Below, piece after piece: positions 35,338-43,944 of a stretch of 64,000 nt of DNA. Source of the stretch: Craurococcus roseus (GTDB taxonomy: Bacteria; Pseudomonadota; Alphaproteobacteria; Acetobacterales; Acetobacteraceae); the NCBI RefSeq assembly GCF_039523795.1, contig NZ_BAAAFZ010000047.1, positions 1 to 64,000 on the forward strand, in the 5' to 3' direction. Position 1 is the stretch's first letter. Every line of letters begins with the position of its first letter. The notes under the pieces are model-generated. The model saw nothing but the letters and a program-made list of their open reading frames with translations. It was not told the origin of the DNA and did no database searches. The translations under genes were made by a program, and so were the position numbers.

Positions 35338-35949
35338 CTAACGCGACGCCACGGCCACCGCCGCGCCCGCCATCGCGGCGCCGCTGCCGCGGTTCACGGC
35401 GCGTACGGCGCGGGGCGAGGTGAGGAGCCGCCGCGCCCTCGCCGCCGCCAGCGTGTAGGCCGCCAGCACCGATGTCAGGATGGCCGTGCCCAGCAGCGCG
35501 ATCTCGACGAAGCCCCGGAACGTGAGCGACGGCAGGTCCACCACCGTCGGCAGCAAGGCCAGGAAGAACACGATCACCTTCGGGTTGCCCAAGGTGATGG
35601 CCAGCCCGGCGAGGAACAGCCGCGCCCCCTTCTCCGGCCGGGCGGGTTCCGCACCGGGCAAGACGGCCGGCGCCGTCCAGAGCTTCCAGGCCAGGAACAG
35701 CAGAAAGGCCGCGCCGGCGTAGCGGATGGCGGTGAACAGCGCAGCGAAGGTCTCGGCCAGCAGCGCGAGGCCGCTCGCCGCCACCGCGAACCAGATCAGG
35801 TCGCCGAGGACGAAGCCTGCGATGAACTCCGCCGAGCCGCCGGGCCCGCGCGCCAAGGTCCGCGCCACCACCGCCGCGACGCCGGGGCCGGGCGAAGCCG
35901 TCGCCATCAGGTAGGCGACGGCGAAGACGAGCAATCCGGCGAAGTCCAT
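35338..35949 (-). CDS. LysE/RhtB-family amino acid exporter
   Basis: This 203-residue inner-membrane protein has about six hydrophobic helices. The signature 'YLMATASPGPGVAAVVARTL' opens the family, and 'LGNPKVIVFFLALLPTVV' is the second conserved region. It probably exports amino acids or related metabolites. The frame is open far upstream, but the ATG at 35949 directly precedes the first helix. The nearest neighbours are convergent or divergent, so it is a single-gene unit. Confidence 0.86.
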   Translation of the reverse strand: MDFAGLLVFAVAYLMATASPGPGVAAVVARTLARGPGGSAEFIAGFVLGDLIWFAVAASGLALLAETFAALFTAIRYAGAAFLLFLAWKLWTAPAVLPGAEPARPEKGARLFLAGLAITLGNPKVIVFFLALLPTVVDLPSLTFRGFVEIALLGTAILTSVLAAYTLAAARARRLLTSPRAVRAVNRGSGAAMAGAAVAVASR

Positions 35950-36060
35950 CCGCGGGCGTCCTGTGTCGGGGACAGCGAAACCCTGCCGCCGCCCGCACCG
36001 CCGGGCAAGGCGGGCGGCGCGGGCGCTCCGTGGGCGCCCTGCCGACACGCCGCTCCGGAC

Positions 36061-36092
36061 TTGACACGAAGAGGCCTGTGTAGGAATATATA
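36061..36092 (+). promoter_or_regulatory. Sigma-70-like promoter
   Basis: A perfect -35 hexamer TTGACA (36061-36066) is followed by an AT-rich stretch GAATATATA at 36084-36092, giving a plausible -10 with 17-18 bp spacing. This is the clearest consensus promoter seen in the window, and it stands out from the surrounding GC-rich DNA. A start codon with a good ribosome-binding site lies about 30 bases further on. Confidence 0.55.
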
Positions 36093-36123
36093 CCGGCTTG
36101 GGTGTCGGAAGGAAGAACGGGCG

Positions 36124-37019
36124 ATGCCGCGAACGTCGCCGATCCCCGAGCTGGCCACCGGAGCGATGCGGGAAGCGCCGGTCCTCGGCTTCAGGGAACC
36201 GCCCCCGACGCCCCGAGCCGCCGGGCGCACTGCTTGGTCCAAGGCGCAATCCCGGGAATTCGGCTACTCGCCGAGCGCCTCCGCGCGCTTCATGGCGCCC
36301 CGGGGCGACACCCGGCCGGGCCGCGACGCGCCGCGCAGCACCCAACGCATGCGCGCCGGGCGAGGCCGATTCCTGGGCGGGACGCGCGTGCCGCCCGATC
36401 CGCCGCCACGCTCCAAGCGGACAGGGGCGGCGGCCCCCCTTAGCGAGAAAGACGAGCGCGAGGCGCCCACGGGCAAATTCGTCCGAAAGGAACCGCGACC
36501 GAGGCAAGCCGGAGGCGTGCGAGGCGCCAGCGGAGGATTCGTCCGAAACGCACCACGGGCGAAGAGAACCGGAGGGGCGAAGGGCCCCTCGGACCGCTTC
36601 GCCCGGAGCGGCCGCGTACAACCAGAGCGGCACGCACGCGAGGCATCCGGCGGCGATTCGTCCGAAACGCGCAGCCGACGGGGAGGCGGCGCGGGCCCCA
36701 GGCGCCCCCGCGGCATTTGTCCGAAACGCGCAAAGGCGCCCCATGACGGAGCGCGGCTGCGGCAAGGACCGGGAGCGGCGGCTCGGCGCGGGGCGCGCGA
36801 AAGGAAACGTTTCGTCCGAAACGCGCTGCGGGCAGACGCCCGACAGCAGGATGGCGGGGCAGCAAGGCGGAAGCGCGGGAAGAAGGCCAGGACCACGGAC
36901 GCCCGGCCGAAAGGCCGCCGCGCCCCCGGGACCACGCGCCCGTGTCGGCGCTGCCCTCCGCGCCCTTGGCCGCGACGGCGCGGGTTGCGGCGCGGCCGGT
37001 CCGGCCCAACCTCCGCCCC
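36124..37019 (+). other. Promoter-led region with a regular 13-bp motif array; no known gene
   Basis: After the promoter-like site, GGAAGGAAG precedes an ATG at 36124 (MPRTSPIPELATGAMREAPVL...). That frame stays open for about 350 codons and finally overlaps the aldose dehydrogenase in another frame. The first 60 or so residues look possibly genuine; the rest is arginine- and proline-rich and may be non-coding. The second half contains the repeated motif TTCGTCCGAAACG at near-regular 60-bp steps (listed separately). The region could encode a short protein, an untranslated RNA leader, or both. I do not recognise any family. Confidence 0.35.
36478..36823. repeat. Regularly spaced array of the motif TTCGTCCGAAACG
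   Basis: Copies begin at 36478 (TTCGTCCGAAAGG), 36538, 36598 (degenerate, TTCGCCCGGAGCG), 36657, 36716 (TTTGTCCGAAACG) and 36811. The first five intervals are 60, 60, 59 and 59 bp, and the last is 95. The core contains the short palindrome TTCG-TC-CGAA. The DNA between copies is not conserved to the same degree but begins with GC-rich purine-rich stretches. In the open plus frame the first copies read as 'FVRNAPRAKR'-like repeats of 20 residues, but the frame drifts, so a DNA-level role is more likely. Confidence 0.65.
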
Positions 37020-38141
37020 ATGCGCCGTTCCATCGCCCTTGCCATCCTGCTCCTGCCCCTGCTCGCCCTGCCGGGCGCGGCGCAGGAGCGGTCCTCCTCC
37101 GTCCCCTTCCGCGCCGTGGACTTCGCCACCGGCCTGGAACGCCCCTGGGGCGGCGCGTTCCTGCCGGACGGCCGTTTGCTGGTGACGGAGCGGCCGGGCC
37201 GGATGCGCCTGGTCGGCCGCGACGGCCGCGTGTCCGAACCGCTGTCCGGCGTGCCGCGGGTCGAGACGGGCGGCCAGGGCGGCCTGCTCGACGTCGCCCT
37301 GGCGCCGGACTTCGCCCGCACGCGCGAGGTCTTCTTCTGCCACTCCGTCCTGCTGTCCGAGGGCGCCGCCACGCGGCTGGTGCGCGCCCGGCTCGCCGGG
37401 AACGACTCCGGCCTGGAAGCGGTGACGCCGATCCTGGACGCCACGCCGGCGCAATCCTCCGGCCGCAACCACTACGGCTGCCGCATCGCCTTCGGCCCCG
37501 ACGGCGCACTCTTCCTGTCCACCGGCGACCGCTTCAACACCAAGATGCGTGCGCAACGGCTGGACGACCTGGCCGGCAAGGTGCTGCGCGTGTCGCGCGA
37601 CGGCGCGCCCTTCGCCGACAACCCCTTCGTCGGCAGGACCGGCGCGCGGCCCGAGATCTGGACGCTGGGCCACCGCAACCCGCAGGGCCTCGCTTTCAAC
37701 CCGCGCACCGGCAGCCTGTGGGAGAACGAGTTCGGCGCCCGCGGCGGCGACGAGGTGAACGTCCTCCGCCCCGGCCGCAACTACGGCTGGCCGCTGGTGA
37801 CGCACGGCGTCGACTACGACGGCAGCCGCATCGGCGAGGGCTCGTCCAAACCCGGCCTGGAAGACCCGATCCACATCTGGGTGCCGTCCGTCAGCCCCTC
37901 CGGCATGGCCTTTTACACCGGCGACGCCTTCCCCGCTTGGCGCGGCAGCCTGTTCCTCGCGGCGTTGAATCCGCCCGGCCTGGTGCGCCTGTCCACGGAA
38001 GGGGACCGCGTCACCGGCGAGGAGCGCCTGCTCTGGAACCGCACGCGGCTGCGGCAGGTGATCCAGGGCCCCGACGGCCTGCTCTACGTCCTCACCGACG
38101 AGGGCCGCGGCCGGGTGCTGCGCCTCGAACCCGAGCGCTGA
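37020..38141 (+). CDS. PQQ-dependent soluble aldose sugar dehydrogenase
   Basis: This 373-residue protein has a signal peptide (SIALAILLLPLLALPGAAQ) and a six-bladed beta-propeller. 'GLERPWGGAFLPDGRLLVTERPGRM' opens the propeller, 'GQGGLLDVALAPDF' follows, and 'GCRIAFGPDGALFLSTGDR' and 'GHRNPQGLAFNP' bind PQQ and calcium. Such enzymes oxidise aldoses in the periplasm and feed the respiratory chain. No pqq biosynthesis genes are in the window. Its stop codon is four bases from that of the convergent RTX gene. Confidence 0.88.
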   Translation: MRRSIALAILLLPLLALPGAAQERSSSVPFRAVDFATGLERPWGGAFLPDGRLLVTERPGRMRLVGRDGRVSEPLSGVPRVETGGQGGLLDVALAPDFARTREVFFCHSVLLSEGAATRLVRARLAGNDSGLEAVTPILDATPAQSSGRNHYGCRIAFGPDGALFLSTGDRFNTKMRAQRLDDLAGKVLRVSRDGAPFADNPFVGRTGARPEIWTLGHRNPQGLAFNPRTGSLWENEFGARGGDEVNVLRPGRNYGWPLVTHGVDYDGSRIGEGSSKPGLEDPIHIWVPSVSPSGMAFYTGDAFPAWRGSLFLAALNPPGLVRLSTEGDRVTGEERLLWNRTRLRQVIQGPDGLLYVLTDEGRGRVLRLEPER

Positions 38142-38145
38142 CGGG

Positions 38146-41100
38146 TCAACCGAACAGCAGGTCCGCGGCCCCCAGCCGGGCTTCGGAGACGCCCTCCAAC
38201 AACAGGCGCTGCCCGCCCCCGAAGTCGATCGAGGCGCCCCCCGCCCCGTCCGCCGCCGCGGCCAGGAACTGCGCGAAACCCGACACCCCGAGGCCGCGCA
38301 GCAGCAAGCGGTCCGCGCCGGGCTCGAAGTCGGCGATGCGGTCGGAGCCCATGCCGGGGTCGAAGACGAACAGGTCGGCCCCGGCCCCGCCGTGCAGCAG
38401 GTCGTCTCCGCCGCCGCCCAGCAGCGTGTCGCCGCCCGCGCCGGCCTGGATCGTGTTGCCGAAGCCGTTGCCTTCGATGCGGTTGGCGAGGTCGTTGCCC
38501 GTGCCGCGCGCCGTGGCGCCCGCCAGTACCAAGCCCTCCACGTGCGGCGCGAGCGCATGGTGGCCGGCCGGCCCGATGTCCGCGACCACCGTGTCGCGCC
38601 CCTGCCCGGCCCACTCCACGACCACGTCGTCCGCGCCCCGGACGTGGAACACGTCGTCGCCTTCGCCGCCGTGGAGGGTGTCCGCCCCGCCGGGGCCGCC
38701 GTCCAAGGTGTCGTCGCCGGCGCCGCCCGACAGGCGGTTGGAACCCGCATTGCCGGCGATGGCGTTGGCCGAAGCGTTGCCCTCGCCGTCGAGGTCCGCC
38801 GCGCCCGCCAGCACCAGCGCTTCGATGTCGGGATTGAGCCGGTGGCCGACCGAGGCCCGCACCGTGTCGTTCCCTCCGCCGGCGGCCTCGAAAGCGAAGG
38901 CCCCCTCGGCGTCGATCAGGAACAGGTCGTCGCCCGCGCCGCCGTGCAGCCGGTCCACGCCCCCGCCGCCGTCCAACGTGTCGTCGCCCGCGCCGCCGTC
39001 CAGCGTGTCGCCGCCCGCGCCGCCGCGCAGCAGGTCGGCGCCGGCCCCGCCGAGGAGCAGGTCCGCGCCGTCGCCGCCATCCAAGGTGTCCGCGTCCGGG
39101 CCGCCGAGCCCGGTGTCGGCGCCGTCGCCGCCGAGGAGCAGGTCCGCGCCGTCTTCGCCGAGGAGCAGGTCGGGCTCGCCCGCGCCGTCCAGCGTGTCCG
39201 CCCCCGCGCCGCCGCGCAGCAGATCCGCCCCGGCTTCGCCGTGCAGGAGGTCCCCGCCGTCGCCGCCGAGCAAGGTGTCGGCTTCGGTCCCCCCTTCCAA
39301 GGTGTCCGCATCGATCCCGCCGTCCAGCGCGTCGGCGCCGGCGTCGCCGCGCAGCAGGTCGGCGCCGGCGCCGCCGAGCAGGGTGTCCGACTCCGCGCCG
39401 CCCTCCAGCGCGTCCGCTTCGCCGCCGCCGTCGAGCAGATCGGCGCCCGCGCCGCCGCGCAGCAGGTCGGCGCCTTCGCCGCCGACCAAGGTGTCGGCGT
39501 CCGTGCCGCCGTCCAGCGTGTCCGTATCGGCGCCGCCGTCCAGCAAGTCCGCTCCGGCGCCGCCATCCATCGACTCGCGTCCGCCGTCGCCCAGGAGGGT
39601 GTCAGCGCCGTCGCCGCCGTCGAGCGTGTCCGCTTCCGTGCCGCCCCGGAGCAGATCGCCGCCGCCGCCGCCGCGCAGCAGGTCGGCGCCGGCGCCGCCG
39701 AGCAGGGTGTCGCCCTCCGTGCCGCCTTCCAGCGTGTCAGCTTCCGCGCCGCCGTCCAACAGGTCCGCGCCCGCGTCGCCGCGCAGCCAGTCGGCACCGG
39801 CGGCCCCGAGCAGCGTGTCGTCCCCGTCGCCGCCGCGCAGCAGGTCCGAGCCGCCCTCACCGGCCAGCGTGTCGGACTCCGTGCCGCCGTCCAGGGTGTC
39901 GACGCCGTCGCCGCCGGCCAGCGCGTCCGCGCCGGCGCCGCCGTCCAACGAGTCCGCGTCCGCGTCGCCGCGCAGCCAGTCGTCGCCGACGCCGCCCAGG
40001 ATCCGATCGTCGCCGGCCCCGCCTTCCAGCCGGTCGTCGCCGGCGTCGCCGTCCAGGGTGTCGGCGCCGGCGTCGCCCATCAGGAAGTCGCGGCCGTTCC
40101 CGCCGGAGAGGCTGTCGTTTCCGTTGGCGCCGTCCAGCGTGTCGTCGCCGTCGCCGCCGAGCAGCGCGTTGGCGCCGGCGTTGCCGCTTAAGCGGTTGTC
40201 CAGAGCGTTTCCGACGCCACGGATGTCCGCCACGCCGATGAACGCCAGCGCCTCGATGTTCGCGCCGAGCGTCCAGGCAGCGGCGGCGAACACCGTGTCC
40301 GTGCCCTCGCCCGCCAGTTCCACGATCGAGTCCAGGGCGTTGTCCACGAAGAACGCGTCGTCGCCCGCGCCGCCGAGCAGCGTGTCCGCGCCGGCGGCGC
40401 CGTCCAGGGTGTCGTTCCCGGCGGCGCCGTCCAGCCAGTTCGCCGCGGCGCTGCCGAGCACGCTGTCGGCGAAGGCGCCGCCGCGGAGGTGTGCGATGAG
40501 CAGCAGCGTGTCGCGGTCGCCCCAGCCGTCCAGCACGGCGCCGGCGGCGAGGTCGGCGCGGACGCCGCCGGGGTCGGCGGCGTGGTCCGCCGTGATGAGG
40601 GTGCCCGACGCCGCGGCGCGCAGCGTGTCGGCGCCGGCGAGGCCGCGCAGCCAGGTGCGGTTGCCGGCGCCGCCGGCGCCCAAGATGCCGTCGGCGCCGT
40701 GCGAGCCCCAGGCGTTCTCGATCCGGCGGAGCGTGTCCGTGTCGCCCCAGGGATCGGTGGCGGTGCCGGCGGCGAGGTCCACCACGGCCCCGCGCACCGG
40801 AAGCGGCGTGCCGGGGCTGAGGAGGTCGTAGCGCACGGTGTCCAACCCGGCGCCGCCGTCGAGCGTGTCGCGGCCGGCGCCGCCCGCCAGCCGCTCGGCG
40901 GCGGCGGAACCCACGATGCTGTCCGCGCCGGAGCCGCCGGAAACGGCCTCGATGCCCTGGAGGCGGTCGGTGGAGCCGTCCGGCTTCAGGACGTAGGCGC
41001 TTTCCGCCAGCCCGTCGAAGACCGGCGGCGTCAGCGCGACGGTGATGTTGCCGGCCCCGGCGTAGCGGTATTCGTCGAAGCCGCCGCGCCCGTCGAACAC

Positions 41101-43356
41101 CTTGTTGCCGCCGCCCGCCGACAGGAACAGGTCGTCGTGGGCGGAACCCAGCACCGTGTCGTGCGCGTCCGACGCGACGGCGACGCGGCGGATGTTCACC
41201 AGCGCGTCCGTGCCGCCCCAGCCGTCCGCCGCGGTGCCGGCGTGCAGATCCAACAGCACGGCGAAGGGCGCGCCCGCGGCGTAGGTGGCCTGCGCGCCGA
41301 AGCCGCCGTCGCCCACGATGCGGTCGTTGCCGCGGCCGCCTTCCAGGGACGTGGCGAAGAGGCCGCTGCCGGCGGCGCTCGCGTCCAGGGTGTCGTTCCC
41401 GGCGGTGCCGGACACGGCGTGGACGGCGGCGAAGGTGTCGGCGCCGCCGTCGGCCTTCGTCGTGGCGCCGGTGCCGTGGCCGGTGAACCGGACCTCGACC
41501 GGCCCGGCGAGGCCGGCGTAGGCGATGCCGTTGGCGCTGCCCGCGCCGCCCTCGATCCGATCGGAGCCGCCGCTGCCGATGAAGATCTCGCCGATGGTGC
41601 CGCCGACCAGGGTGTCGTTCCCCGCGGTGCCGGCGCGCGACCGGCCGCCCTCGTTGGCGAAGAAGGTGCCCGCGACGAAGTCCGAAGCGTCCAGCGCGAC
41701 CGGCGACGCGGCGGAACCCACGCGCGCGACGAGGTCCGCGGCGCCCAGCACACCGTCGCCGTCCGCGTCCAGCACCAGCCAGCCGCCGGCCGGCGCGCCG
41801 CCCTCGGTCGCCGGCACCCAGAACGCCGCGCGGGCGTCGAGGCCGGGGAGGCGCGGCGCCGGCAGCGCCATGCCCTGGGCGATCGACTCCCGCGCGGGGA
41901 GGCCGCCGACGAAGAGCAGCGGCCGCGCCGCGCCGTCCGGGCCGGCGATGGTGCCCGCGGTGGCGCCGCTGCCGTCCGCGAGGCCGCCCCAGGCGGAGGA
42001 CAGGCGCAGCTTGTCGCCCTCGGCGCGGCTGAAGTCGAGGATGGCGTCGACCTCGGCGGGGCCGGAGGCGGCGGGTCGCCCGTCCTCGCGCAGCACGAAC
42101 AGGTCCGCGCCGGCGCCGCCCGCGAAGGTGTCGGCGCCCGCGCCGCCGACGAGCGTGTCGTCGCCGGAGCCGCCGAGCAGCGCGTCGTTTCCCGCGTCGC
42201 CGCGCAGCAGGTCCGCGCCGTCGCCACCGTCCAGGCGGTCGCCGCCGTCGCCGCCGCGGAGCAGGTCGATGCCGTCGCCGCCGAGCAGGCTGTCGGCGCC
42301 GGCGCCGCCTTCCAGCGTGTCGGAGTCGGCGCCGCCGAGGAGCGTGTCATCGCCGGCGCCGCCGTCGAGCGCGTCGTTGCCGGCGGCGCCTTCCAGCCGG
42401 TCGGCGCCGCCGAAGCCCAGCGCGGTGTCGTCGCCGGCGGCGCCGATCAGCGTGTCGGCACCGCCGGTGCCGGCGAGGGCGAAGGTGCCGGGGACGAAGT
42501 CCTCGGCGGCGATGGTCGCGCCCGCCGGCAGGTCGAAGCGCGCCACGACATCCGCGGCGCCGAGCACTCCGTCGCGGTCGACGTCCAGCACCAGCCAGCC
42601 GCCGCCGTCGCCCGGCGCGGCGGTGGGCAGCCAGTGCAGGAGCCACGCGGCGCCTTCGGTCGGGTCCGGCAGGGCGAGGCCGGCCACCGGCGCCGCGGCG
42701 GGCGCGAGGGCACCGGCGAAGCCTATGGGGAGCAGCGGGCCGCCGCCGGGCGGCGCGAAGGCGCCGGACGCGATGGCGTCGAGCGCCGTGCCCGCCGCTT
42801 GCCCGCGCAGGACCAAGCGGTCGCCGGCGCCGGGGGTGAAGTCCACGACGCGGTCGGTGGCGGCGAGGGTGGAGCCGGGCGCCGCCGCGCCCGCTTCCAG
42901 CAGCACGAAACGGTCCGCGCCGGCGCCGCCGGCCAGCACGTCGCCGCCGAGGCCGCCGAGCAGCCAATCCGCGCCGTCGCCGCCGACGAGCGTGTCGGCG
43001 CCCGCGCCGCCCTGGAGCGAATCGGCGCCCGCGCCGCCGGAAAGGCTGTCGTCGCCCGCGGCGCCGACCAGCCCGTCGTTCCCGCTCCCGGCGAGGACGG
43101 TGAAGTCTTCGATGCCGGCGAGCACCGCGCCGGCCACGCGCGTCGTTTGCGCGGGCGCCGCGGGCATCCAGGCGGCGAGCGCGGCGGTATCGGCCGAGCG
43201 GTCCAGCACCGCGCGATCGCGGCCGGCGCCGCCGTGCAGCGTGTCCTCGCCCCCGCCGGCGAAGAGCGTGTCGTCGCCGTCGCCGCCGAGGAGGCGGTCG
43301 CTTTCGGCGGTGCCGGACAGCGGGTCGTCGCCCGCGCCGCCGGTGATGGTGGCCAT
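38146..43356 (-). CDS. Giant RTX-type calcium-binding repeat protein
   Basis: This 1,736-residue protein consists almost entirely of GGxGxDxLx nonapeptides ('GGAGADTLVGGDGADWLLGG', 'GGDGDDTLDGANGNDSLSGG'), which fold into calcium-loaded parallel beta-rolls in secreted RTX proteins. It opens MATITGGAGDDPLSG directly, without a Sec signal. The C-terminus ends 'RLLLEGVSEARLGAADLLFG', the kind of uncleaved tail used by type I secretion. Non-repeat islands recur, such as 'GGGWLVLDVDRDGVLGAADVVARFDL' (about 275) and its near copy at about 530, an EF-hand-like DxDxDG insertion. No protease, lipase or pore-forming domain is visible, so an adhesin or surface-layer role is more likely than toxin. No type I secretion genes are adjacent. 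The ribosome-binding site is AGGAGGGGC before the ATG. Confidence 0.87.
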   Translation of the reverse strand: MATITGGAGDDPLSGTAESDRLLGGDGDDTLFAGGGEDTLHGGAGRDRAVLDRSADTAALAAWMPAAPAQTTRVAGAVLAGIEDFTVLAGSGNDGLVGAAGDDSLSGGAGADSLQGGAGADTLVGGDGADWLLGGLGGDVLAGGAGADRFVLLEAGAAAPGSTLAATDRVVDFTPGAGDRLVLRGQAAGTALDAIASGAFAPPGGGPLLPIGFAGALAPAAAPVAGLALPDPTEGAAWLLHWLPTAAPGDGGGWLVLDVDRDGVLGAADVVARFDLPAGATIAAEDFVPGTFALAGTGGADTLIGAAGDDTALGFGGADRLEGAAGNDALDGGAGDDTLLGGADSDTLEGGAGADSLLGGDGIDLLRGGDGGDRLDGGDGADLLRGDAGNDALLGGSGDDTLVGGAGADTFAGGAGADLFVLREDGRPAASGPAEVDAILDFSRAEGDKLRLSSAWGGLADGSGATAGTIAGPDGAARPLLFVGGLPARESIAQGMALPAPRLPGLDARAAFWVPATEGGAPAGGWLVLDADGDGVLGAADLVARVGSAASPVALDASDFVAGTFFANEGGRSRAGTAGNDTLVGGTIGEIFIGSGGSDRIEGGAGSANGIAYAGLAGPVEVRFTGHGTGATTKADGGADTFAAVHAVSGTAGNDTLDASAAGSGLFATSLEGGRGNDRIVGDGGFGAQATYAAGAPFAVLLDLHAGTAADGWGGTDALVNIRRVAVASDAHDTVLGSAHDDLFLSAGGGNKVFDGRGGFDEYRYAGAGNITVALTPPVFDGLAESAYVLKPDGSTDRLQGIEAVSGGSGADSIVGSAAAERLAGGAGRDTLDGGAGLDTVRYDLLSPGTPLPVRGAVVDLAAGTATDPWGDTDTLRRIENAWGSHGADGILGAGGAGNRTWLRGLAGADTLRAAASGTLITADHAADPGGVRADLAAGAVLDGWGDRDTLLLIAHLRGGAFADSVLGSAAANWLDGAAGNDTLDGAAGADTLLGGAGDDAFFVDNALDSIVELAGEGTDTVFAAAAWTLGANIEALAFIGVADIRGVGNALDNRLSGNAGANALLGGDGDDTLDGANGNDSLSGGNGRDFLMGDAGADTLDGDAGDDRLEGGAGDDRILGGVGDDWLRGDADADSLDGGAGADALAGGDGVDTLDGGTESDTLAGEGGSDLLRGGDGDDTLLGAAGADWLRGDAGADLLDGGAEADTLEGGTEGDTLLGGAGADLLRGGGGGDLLRGGTEADTLDGGDGADTLLGDGGRESMDGGAGADLLDGGADTDTLDGGTDADTLVGGEGADLLRGGAGADLLDGGGEADALEGGAESDTLLGGAGADLLRGDAGADALDGGIDADTLEGGTEADTLLGGDGGDLLHGEAGADLLRGGAGADTLDGAGEPDLLLGEDGADLLLGGDGADTGLGGPDADTLDGGDGADLLLGGAGADLLRGGAGGDTLDGGAGDDTLDGGGGVDRLHGGAGDDLFLIDAEGAFAFEAAGGGNDTVRASVGHRLNPDIEALVLAGAADLDGEGNASANAIAGNAGSNRLSGGAGDDTLDGGPGGADTLHGGEGDDVFHVRGADDVVVEWAGQGRDTVVADIGPAGHHALAPHVEGLVLAGATARGTGNDLANRIEGNGFGNTIQAGAGGDTLLGGGGDDLLHGGAGADLFVFDPGMGSDRIADFEPGADRLLLRGLGVSGFAQFLAAAADGAGGASIDFGGGQRLLLEGVSEARLGAADLLFG

Positions 43357-43473
43357 GCCCCTCCTGCCGCGGCCTTCCATCCTGGCGGCGGTCTTCGGAG
43401 GGGCAGCCTGGCCCCGGACGCTTTACGGAACGGCTAAGCGCGCGTGGGGCGGGCGCTTAACCTCCCGCGGCGA

Positions 43474-43836
43474 TCATCCCGCCGAGGAGGGCGACCACGA
43501 GCTGGCGGGGGCGCCGCCCTTCAGCGCGACCGCGGTGCCGCTGGCGCTGACCATCAGCATTCCGCCGTTAGCGCCGAGCACCTCGTAGTCGAGGTCGATG
43601 CCGACCACCGCGTCGGCGCCCAGTTCCTGCGCCTGCGCCACAAGCCCCCGCATGGCCGCGTCCCGCGCCGCGCCGAGTTCGCGCTCGTAGGTGCCGGAGC
43701 GGCCGCCGATGAAGTCCCGCACCGAGCCGAACAAATCCTTCACGACGTTCACGCCGAGCACCGCGTCGCCGAAGACGAGGCCCATGTAGCGCTCGACCTC
43801 GCGGCCTTGGATGGTGGGGGTGGTGGACAGGATCAT
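43474..43836 (-). CDS. YbjQ-family (heavy-metal-binding fold) protein
   Basis: This 120-residue protein begins 'ILSTTPTIQGREVERYMGLVFGDAVLG' and contains 'LGADAVVGIDLDYEVLGANGGMLMVSASGTAV', the full YbjQ/UPF0145 pattern. These pentameric proteins have a metal-binding-like fold but no established function. It stands alone between the RTX and Mrr genes. Confidence 0.85.
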   Translation of the reverse strand: MILSTTPTIQGREVERYMGLVFGDAVLGVNVVKDLFGSVRDFIGGRSGTYERELGAARDAAMRGLVAQAQELGADAVVGIDLDYEVLGANGGMLMVSASGTAVALKGGAPASSWSPSSAG

Positions 43837-43944
43837 GGCGGCGGGGCTCCGGTGAGGGTCGCACTGGTTAGCACGCCCGGAGCGTCGTTGCGCCGGTGTC
43901 CTTGCAGCTATGCACCCCAGCGATGGCTGGAAAAGGCTAGGATT

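Noticed and set aside
36478..36823. CRISPR array
   Set aside because: The repeated unit is only about 13 bp and the spacing is about 60 bp; copies vary, and there are no cas genes nearby.
38146..43356. Long plus-strand open frames (up to 1,577 codons) opposite the RTX gene
   Set aside because: They are serine/proline/alanine-rich shadows of the GGxGxDxLx repeats on the other strand with no ribosome-binding site or domains.
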